Assembly (NCBI GenBank): GCA_019116285.1
Contig: DXBX01000011.1
Location: 1 to 35,860 of the forward strand
Source of the DNA: Candidatus Bacteroides merdigallinarum
GTDB taxonomy: Bacteria > Bacteroidota > Bacteroidia > Bacteroidales > Bacteroidaceae
DNA: 35,860 nucleotides
Direction: 5' to 3'
Below are positions 31,297 to 35,860 of this stretch, piece after piece; the stretch's first letter is position 1; every line of letters begins with the position of its first letter. The notes below the pieces were generated by a model. The model worked only from the letters and a program-made list of their open reading frames with translations, did no database searches and had not been told where the DNA came from. The position numbers and the translations under genes were made by a program.

Positions 31297-31713
31297 ATGT
31301 GGAAATACTACGCCCTACTTTCGGCATTCTTTGCCGCGCTGACCGCCATCTTCGCCAAGGTGGGAGTCAGGGACATCAATTCGGATTTGGCGACCGCCAT
31401 ACGCACCACGGTGATTCTGTTCATCACGTGGGGCATCGTGCTGTTCGGCTCACACGTGAGTGAGGTAAGGGACATACCGCGCCATTCGTGGGTGTTCCTC
31501 GTGCTGAGCGGTGCGGCTACGGGGCTGTCGTGGCTGTTCTACTTCAAGGCGTTGCAGACGGGCGACGTGTCCCGCGTGGCACCGATAGACAAACTGAGCG
31601 TGGTCATCACCATCTGCCTGTCGTTCCTGTTCCTGAAGGAGGAAGTCAGCCTGAAGGTGGTTGTGGGCGCAGTGTTGATAACTTGCGGAAGCATTATGAT
31701 GTTACTGAAATGA
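31297..31713 (+). CDS. Half-size EamA-family (DMT) membrane transporter
   Basis: This 138-residue protein is a single EamA repeat with five hydrophobic stretches (about residues 3-20, 31-50, 63-82, 92-113 and 118-137). Full-length DMT exporters have two such repeats, so this one probably works as a dimer. Seen: WKYYALLSAFFAALTAIFAKVGV at the start, SGAATGLSWLFYFKALQTGDVSRVAPIDKLSVV (the EamA signature, with Pro and Asp after the helix) and LFLKEEVS. The start at 31297 is chosen because of the AGGAGG site nine bases upstream. Its TGA overlaps the ATG of the response regulator gene (ATGA), so the two are translated together. That is unusual for a transporter and suggests its substrate or effect is tied to the signal. 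Substrate unknown. Confidence 0.85.
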   Translation: MWKYYALLSAFFAALTAIFAKVGVRDINSDLATAIRTTVILFITWGIVLFGSHVSEVRDIPRHSWVFLVLSGAATGLSWLFYFKALQTGDVSRVAPIDKLSVVITICLSFLFLKEEVSLKVVVGAVLITCGSIMMLLK

Positions 31714-32387
31714 AACTGTTGATTATCGAAGACGAAAGGGAACTGTCGGACAACATCGTGGCGTACCTCAGTTCCGAGCACTATGTGTGCGAACAGGCGT
31801 TCACCTACGATGAGGCACGGGAGAAGGTGAACCTCTACGACTACGACTGTGTGCTGCTCGACCTGATGCTGCCGGGCGGCAACGGACTGGACATCCTGCG
31901 TGACATCCGCTCCAGGCGGAATCCCGTGGGCGTGATTATTGTCTCGGCAAAGGACTCTTTGGATGATAAGGTGAAGGGGCTGGAAATCGGCGCGGACGAC
32001 TACTTACCCAAGCCTTTCCACTTGGCGGAACTCTCAATGCGCATCTACGCCATCATCCGCCGGAAGGAGTTTGCGGCAAACAATCTGCTGCGAAGCAACG
32101 GCATCGAAATCAACCTGCCCGGCAAGTCGGTGAGCGTCGGGGGGCAATCCGTCGTGCTGACCCGGACGGAATACGAGCTGTTGCTGTTCTTCATCGGCAA
32201 CCGGAACCGCGTGGTGTCGAAAGCCTCCATCGCCGAGCACCTCAGCGGCGATATGGCGGATATGCTGGACAACCACGACTTTGTCTATACGCACATCAAG
32301 AACCTCAAGGCGAAGTTGGCGGAGGCGGGCGTGAAGGATTGTGTAAAGAATGTGTACGGAACCGGATATAAATGGAATGATGAATGA
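31710..32387 (+). CDS. OmpR/PhoB-family response regulator
   Basis: This 225-residue DNA-binding regulator belongs to a two-component system. Receiver domain at 1-115: acidic pocket E7-D8, phospho-acceptor D51 (VLLDLMLPGGNG), S79 in VSAKDS and K101 (YLPKPFH). The C-terminal winged helix (about 127-222) contains LTRTEYELLLFFIGNRNRVVS, the recognition-helix region DFVYTHIKNLKAKL and the wing YGTGYKWNDE. It starts inside the stop of the EamA gene (ATGA overlap) and is followed by its probable kinase. It is not an NtrC-type protein (no AAA+ domain), so it cannot be the activator of the sigma-54-like promoters at 2011 and 9561. Its targets may include the local operon and the methyltransferase gene downstream. 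Confidence 0.92.
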   Translation: MKLLIIEDERELSDNIVAYLSSEHYVCEQAFTYDEAREKVNLYDYDCVLLDLMLPGGNGLDILRDIRSRRNPVGVIIVSAKDSLDDKVKGLEIGADDYLPKPFHLAELSMRIYAIIRRKEFAANNLLRSNGIEINLPGKSVSVGGQSVVLTRTEYELLLFFIGNRNRVVSKASIAEHLSGDMADMLDNHDFVYTHIKNLKAKLAEAGVKDCVKNVYGTGYKWNDE

Positions 32388-32488
32388 AGAATTAAGAATG
32401 AAAAATTAAGAACGATGAATACAACGACTACACAAAAGGATAAGGAGAAGAAACGAAATTCTTCATTTTTCATTCTTCGTTCTTCATT
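32383..32488. repeat. Inverted repeat of GAATGAAGAATT-type words, overlapping two gene ends
   Basis: Left arm about 32383-32414, containing the regulator stop codon. Right arm about 32456-32488 (AAATTCTTCATTTTTCATTC), inside the open frame of the kinase. Same family as 8031-8175 and 10929-11025. Confidence 0.82.
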
Positions 32489-33530
32489 AAACAACCGGAT
32501 GCTCACGCAATTCGTGGCCTGCATCGCGGTACTGATGCTGCTTGCCACCCCGCTGTTCTATTTCCTCACCAAGCACTACTACGCCGAGGATATGATAGAC
32601 ATCATCGAAGCAGTGGGACAAGGCCAGCCCATCCCTGCGCTCGACTTGGAAGAGGACATTATGCAGGGCGTGATGCTCCAGTTCGGGCTGATTGTCGGAG
32701 TGCTGGCAGTAGCGATCGTGCTGACCCTGCGCTTCATCTCGCATCGCTTGTGGAAACCGTTCGACCAGACCCTGCATCAGATAGAATCCTTCCGCCTGGA
32801 GGACGGCAAGCTGCCCGCACTGCCCGACACCGACATCAAGGAGTTCGCCCGCCTCAACCGTTCGCTCGAAACCCTGATGGGGAACAGCCTCGTCAGCTAC
32901 CGCACGCAGAAGGAGTTTACCGAAAACGCCTCGCACGAGCTCCAGACCCCGCTCGCCGTCTTCCAGACCAAGCTCGACCTCCTGCTCCAGCAGCCCGGCC
33001 TCACCGAGCGGCAGGCGGAACTGATACAGGGGCTGTACGAAGACTCCAACCGCCTGTCCCGCCTCAACCGCAACCTGCTCCTGCTCGCCAAAATAGACAA
33101 CCGCCAATATGGGCAGATGGAGGACATCCGTCTGACCCGCTTCCTCGACGAGCTGACCCCATTCCTGCAAAGCATCGCGGGCGACCTCTTCCTCTACGAA
33201 GAGTTCACGAACAGCACTTTGACCGTCCGCGCCAACCGTACGCTATTGGAAAGCCTCGTGAACAACCTCGTGGTGAATGCCGTCCGCCACAACCGCCCGA
33301 AGGGTGAAATCTACCTTACCGTGTCGGGCAGGGAACTGACGATAGCGAACACCTCCGACGAACCCGCCTTGGACGCCCGCCTCATCTTCAACCGCTTCTA
33401 CCGCCCGTCCGAGAAGGTAAAAGGCAACGGCTTGGGCCTCGCCATCGTCCGCGCCATCTGCGACTACCACGGATGGACGGTCGCCTATTGTTACGAGGAA
33501 GGGATGCATCGGTTTACGGTGAGCTTCTGA
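32415..33530 (+). CDS. Sensor histidine kinase
   Basis: This 371-residue inner-membrane kinase is the probable partner of the regulator just upstream. TM1 is at about residues 32-52, with a short periplasmic loop (53-89) rich in acids, and TM2 at about 90-106. The dimerisation and phospho-acceptor box has H174 (ENASHELQTPLAV), followed by the N-box (LVNNLVVNAVRHN, N288) and a Gly-rich lid GNGLGLAIV (337-345). The usual DxGxG (G1) motif is not visible; IANTSDEPALDARLIFNRFYR stands in its place, as in some Bacteroidetes kinases. The codons for residues 14-25 are the right arm of an inverted repeat. An alternative start at 32499 (MLTQFVACIAV) would avoid this, but it cuts very close to TM1. Confidence 0.88.
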   Translation: MNTTTTQKDKEKKRNSSFFILRSSLNNRMLTQFVACIAVLMLLATPLFYFLTKHYYAEDMIDIIEAVGQGQPIPALDLEEDIMQGVMLQFGLIVGVLAVAIVLTLRFISHRLWKPFDQTLHQIESFRLEDGKLPALPDTDIKEFARLNRSLETLMGNSLVSYRTQKEFTENASHELQTPLAVFQTKLDLLLQQPGLTERQAELIQGLYEDSNRLSRLNRNLLLLAKIDNRQYGQMEDIRLTRFLDELTPFLQSIAGDLFLYEEFTNSTLTVRANRTLLESLVNNLVVNAVRHNRPKGEIYLTVSGRELTIANTSDEPALDARLIFNRFYRPSEKVKGNGLGLAIVRAICDYHGWTVAYCYEEGMHRFTVSF

Positions 33531-33563
33531 ATACTCTTCATAAACTTATGTATAAATCTACTC

Positions 33564-33600
33564 GCCCCTGCCGGTTTGCGAAAATTGGTAGGGGCTTTTG
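33564..33600 (+). terminator. Intrinsic terminator after the kinase gene
   Basis: GCCCCTGCC (33564-33572) pairs with GGTAGGGGC (33587-33595), nine pairs including one wobble, followed by TTTTGCTTG. It separates the regulator-kinase unit from the methyltransferase gene. Confidence 0.8.
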
Positions 33601-33631
33601 CTTGTTTATGCCTATCTATAATACGACACCT

Positions 33632-33708
33632 GCCGGAAAAAACTTTCCTATCCCGCCGGAAAAGTTCCCGAAGCCGCTTGAAAACTTCATTTCTAGGCTG
33701 GAAATATA
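33632..33708. repeat. Four degenerate ~21-23-bp units with GGAA...TTCC dyads
   Basis: Dyads GGAAAAAACTTTCC, GGAAAAGTTCC, TGAAAACTTCA and GGAAATAT recur at intervals of 23, 21 and 21 bases. It has the same general design as the 22-bp arrays elsewhere, but is less regular. The 33531-33856 gap holds no convincing gene; a repeated GAGAGCTTT word occurs at 33727 and 33760. Confidence 0.6.
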
Positions 33709-33827
33709 GATTAAGTCAAGGATTGAGAGCTTTTTCAGCGGCATTCAGAAGAAAAAGTGAGAGCTTTCCCAACTATTCAAGCAAGGAAGATTCTCTCCTT
33801 CTTCAAACTTTCCACAAAGTCCACCCA

Positions 33828-33835
33828 TACTTTTG
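33828..33835 (+). promoter_or_regulatory. Possible -7 element of the methyltransferase gene
   Basis: TACTTTTG matches TAnnTTTG and lies 21 bases before the ATG at 33857. No TTG at the expected distance. Confidence 0.45.
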
Positions 33836-33856
33836 CCGCCATAACCAAAACACATT

Positions 33857-34612
33857 ATGATTATGGCTTTACAAGAAGAACTTGAGATGCAAGGCAACTG
33901 GCTGTTCCGCCGCCGGAGCCTCTTGCCGTTGGTGATTTTATGGGTGGGCGTGGCAGCTGCGGTCCTCTCCATCCGGACACGCGGGGTGTTGTTTGCCTCC
34001 GTGTTCCCCTATTGGCATCTGTACGAATACCTGTGCCTGGCGGTCGGCTTGGCGGGCACGCTGGTCCGCTTCTATACGGTGGGGCATACGCCCGTTGGCA
34101 CATCGGGCAGAAACACGCAAGGGCAGGTGGCGGACGTGCTGAATACCACGGGCATCTATTCCACGGTGCGCCATCCGCTCTACCTCGGCAACTTCCTGAT
34201 GTGGCTGGGCATCGCGCTGCTGACGTGCAACGTGGGTTTCATCGCCGCCTTCATTCTTGCCTATTGGATTTATTACGAACGCATTATGTTTGCCGAAGAG
34301 CAGTTCCTCCGCCGGAAGTTCGGCGACACCTACCTGCGTTGGGCGGAACGGACGCCCGCCTTCATCCCCTGCCTCAAGCGGTTCAGGCCGAACGGTTTGC
34401 CGTTCTCTTGGAAGAAGGTCATCAAGAAAGAGAAGAACGGGGTGTTCGCCCTCTTCCTGCTGTTCAGCCTGTTCGACGGCCTCGTGGCTTGGCTGGGAGA
34501 TATTCGTCCGAACTATGTGCTGCTTGCGTTGACCGTGGTGAGCGGCATCGCTTATCTGGTCTTGAAATACATCAAGAAGCATATGGGGCTGCTGGACGAA
34601 AAGGGGAGATAA
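33857..34612 (+). CDS. Membrane methyltransferase of the ICMT/PEMT fold, possibly acting on lipid A phosphate
   Basis: This 251-residue integral membrane enzyme would transfer a methyl group from SAM. Seen: an early helix at about residues 22-40, helices at 55-73 and 110-140, then the SAM-binding signature of the isoprenylcysteine/phospholipid methyltransferase fold: GIYSTVRHPLYLGN (R105, H106, P107) and a later FAEEQFL (E147, E148). GTSGRNTQGQVADVLNTTG before the signature resembles what I recall of lipid A 1-phosphate methyltransferases (LmtA type); this is an inference from memory. Two more helices lie at about 195-240. It stands between a two-component system and a TonB-dependent receptor remnant, which fits envelope modification. 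A small-molecule or phospholipid substrate is also possible. A second ATG six bases later is an alternative start. Confidence 0.75.
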   Translation: MIMALQEELEMQGNWLFRRRSLLPLVILWVGVAAAVLSIRTRGVLFASVFPYWHLYEYLCLAVGLAGTLVRFYTVGHTPVGTSGRNTQGQVADVLNTTGIYSTVRHPLYLGNFLMWLGIALLTCNVGFIAAFILAYWIYYERIMFAEEQFLRRKFGDTYLRWAERTPAFIPCLKRFRPNGLPFSWKKVIKKEKNGVFALFLLFSLFDGLVAWLGDIRPNYVLLALTVVSGIAYLVLKYIKKHMGLLDEKGR

Positions 34613-34624
34613 GATTTCTTGGTT

Positions 34625-35104
34625 ATGGCAAAGAAGATTTGGACAATCGTGGTAGGCTGTCTCTGCTTGCAGCTCCTGTACGGGGCAGAAGTGAAGGACA
34701 GCATCCTTCAGTTGAATTTGGATGAAGTAGTGGTGCAAGGCCGCCGCTCCATCTACGTGATGCGCATCGACAAGCGCGTGTTCAATGTCGGTACCGACCT
34801 GATGAGCACATCCGGTTCGGTCAGCGACCTGATGCACAACATTCCGTCCGTGCAGGTAGATGTGGAGGGAAATGTCAGTCTGCGGGGCAGCGAGAGCGTG
34901 AACATCCTGATAGACGGCAAGCCCTCCGCACTGATGAACACCCGCACCCGTGCCGACGCGCTCCGCCAGATTCCCGCAAGCGAGATAGAACGCATAGAGA
35001 TCATCACCAATCCCTCGGCGCAGTACAAGCCCGACGGGGTGAGTGGCATTATCAACCTTGTGATTTTAATTTGTAGCCTTGCCCGTTTTTTTAGTGGACA
35101 GTAG
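34625..35104 (+). pseudogene. TonB-dependent receptor, truncated after the plug domain
   Basis: What remains is 159 residues of an outer-membrane receptor. Seen: a signal peptide (MAKKIWTIVVGCLCLQLLYGA), then a plug domain: LDEVVVQGRRSIY, FNVGTDLMSTSGSVSDLMHNIPSVQVDVEGNVSLRGSESVNILIDGKPSALM, and the region ASEIERIEIITNPSAQYKPDGVSGIINLV. Family members continue for about 600 more residues as a beta-barrel. Here the similarity stops at GIINLV, near base 35062, and an unrelated tail (ILICSLARFFSGQ) leads to a stop. The barrel is not found in the following 250 bases. It follows the methyltransferase gene by 12 bases and was probably its operon partner. The open frame could still yield a short secreted plug, but loss of function is more likely. 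A deletion or an insertion-sequence scar is the likely cause. Confidence 0.8.
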
Positions 35105-35282
35105 TGAAGGGTAAAATAAGATTGCCCCCCAACACTAGGACTTTAAAGGGGCAATTATATTGTAGCCAAAGGTGGGCAAATCCTGCGTGGCCAAAAGGGG
35201 CAAAGTCGCGTGGCTTTTCCAGCATGAAAGGTACAGAGCTTTTCCAGTAAGTGTCTGGGATGTTTGTAGCAGGGATACAAAA
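35062..35282. other. Gene-free junction region after the truncated receptor
   Basis: No gene seen. The segment TTGTAGCC occurs twice (near 35074 and 35160). ATTGCCCC / GGGGCAAT form an 8-bp stem at 35121-35155. TTTTTTTAGTGGACA near 35087 could be part of an insertion-sequence end, but no transposase or second end was found. It probably marks a past rearrangement. Confidence 0.45.
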
Positions 35283-35328
35283 ATACGCCGGAAACATTCG
35301 GTCATATAAACCTTCGTTTCCGGCGTAT
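35283..35328 (-). terminator. Intrinsic terminator of the acyl-CoA dehydrogenase gene
   Basis: A perfect 13-bp stem ATACGCCGGAAAC / GTTTCCGGCGTAT (35283-35295 and 35316-35328). Read on the minus strand it ends in GTATTTTTG, giving a T run. It lies 25 bases after the stop at 35354. Confidence 0.88.
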
Positions 35329-35353
35329 CAGTCAATATTATTGTTTCGTCCGT

Positions 35354-35860
35354 TTACTTGCGGTAGCAAGCCTGGTCTTCCTTTTGGAAACCTTGGATGA
35401 AGCGGTTGTGCTTCTCTACCTCGGCTTCGGCATAGTTCACATATACCTTGGCAGACTGGGCGAACAGCTCCGGCGCGCGGGTGGCGTCCTGGATGATGAG
35501 GTGGCTCATCACGCAGACGGCGGCCATCTCGTAGAGGCGGCGGGCCATCAGGTCGTGCAGCTCTTGGTCGGCGGCTTCCTTCACCAGGTTGGTGCAGGCC
35601 TCGAACTTGTCGGTCATGGCCTTGACGCGCTCCAGCAGGGGCTTCATCTCGTCGGAGCAGGCGATTTGTTCATAATCGCGCAGCGTGGCCAGGTAGGCAC
35701 CGTTGGTCACGTAGCGGATGGCGGCTACCGTTTGCAACTGGGTGGTACCTTCGTAGATGCTGGTGATGCGGGCATCGCGGTAGATGCGCTGGCAGGCATA
35801 CTCCAGCATGAAACCGCTGCCGCCGTGCACCTGGATGCAGTCGTAGGCATTCTGGTTGGC
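35354..35860 (-). CDS. Acyl-CoA dehydrogenase, C-terminal part (5' end outside window)
   Basis: The frame enters at the window edge and runs 168 residues to the stop. Seen: QVHGGSGFMLEYACQRIYRDARITSIYEGTTQLQ, the conserved C-terminal helical domain of FAD-dependent acyl-CoA dehydrogenases, which includes the GG and the IYEGT stretch holding the flavin and, in many members, the catalytic Glu. After this comes an extra helical tail of about 125 residues (KPLLERVKAMTDKFEACTNLVKEAADQELHDLMARRLYEMAAV), which marks the longer members found in Bacteroidales. The enzyme oxidises an acyl-CoA to the enoyl-CoA and passes electrons to an electron-transfer flavoprotein; the chain length cannot be judged from this end. 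The nearest ATG or GTG in the visible part is internal. Confidence 0.88.
   Translation of the reverse strand, partial: ANQNAYDCIQVHGGSGFMLEYACQRIYRDARITSIYEGTTQLQTVAAIRYVTNGAYLATLRDYEQIACSDEMKPLLERVKAMTDKFEACTNLVKEAADQELHDLMARRLYEMAAVCVMSHLIIQDATRAPELFAQSAKVYVNYAEAEVEKHNRFIQGFQKEDQACYRK

Noticed and set aside
31710..32387. The OmpR-type regulator as the activator of the two sigma-54-like promoters
   Set aside because: It has no AAA+ domain, which RpoN activators need, and is more than 20 kb away.
33473..33860. Two short + strand open frames between the kinase and methyltransferase genes
   Set aside because: They overlap the terminator and a degenerate repeat, and show no domain, signal peptide or codon pattern like the neighbours.
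35354..35860. A complete small protein starting at the internal GTG near 35830
   Set aside because: The frame is open to the window edge and the extra residues (ANQNAYDCIQ) continue the acyl-CoA dehydrogenase pattern, so this is a partial gene.

Overview
The window looks like chromosomal DNA from a Bacteroidales bacterium (Bacteroidaceae-like), GC-rich in its genes and AT-rich between them. The evidence is promoters of the Bacteroidetes type (TAnnTTTG, some with TTG 19-21 bases upstream), a fused bioB-bioA gene in a bioBA-F-G-C-D cluster, a DUF2807 protein, a SusC/TonB-type receptor start and a DUF3656-type U32 peptidase. No rRNA, tRNA, CRISPR array or complete insertion sequence was found.

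Layout. 1-1925: C-terminal part of a U32 peptidase, then a predicted membrane lipoprotein with a zinc ribbon. 2069-19197: a very large ABC export locus on the + strand. It holds one HlyD/MacA-like adaptor, one MacB/LolD-type ATPase, one secreted DUF2807 protein and TEN FtsX/MacB-type permeases. The permeases strictly alternate between two types (A and B), giving five A-B pairs: two pairs lie before the ATPase and three after it. The adaptor gene and the ATPase gene are each preceded by a sigma-54-like -24/-12 element, and about 46 bases upstream of each lies the same 16-bp palindromic word. This suggests one enhancer-binding regulator, not in this window, controls both. No TolC-like gene is present.

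19508-24660: a minus-strand isomerase-fold protein, then a divergent pair on + (class I aminotransferase and LolC/E-like permease), then a minus-strand family 2 glycosyltransferase. 24694-31129: a complete late biotin pathway on the minus strand (bioD, bioC, bioG, bioF, fused bioB-bioA). It is led by an unrecognised 153-codon ORF that overlaps bioBA by ATGA and starts right after a good promoter. 31297-34612: a half-size EamA transporter translationally coupled to an OmpR-type response regulator, then a histidine kinase and a membrane methyltransferase, possibly an envelope or lipid A modification unit. 34625-35104: a TonB-dependent receptor cut off after its plug domain. 35354-35860: the C-terminal part of an acyl-CoA dehydrogenase, which runs off the window.

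The spaces between genes are unusual. Most gaps over about 90 bases hold either a long imperfect inverted repeat with arms of roughly 25-65 bases, or a short tandem array of about 21-22-bp units. Each array unit carries its own small dyad. Three arrays are exactly four units of 22 bp but have unrelated sequences. A fourth is a roughly 330-bp minisatellite with an 83-bp period. Several of these elements run into gene ends and supply start regions or stop codons.
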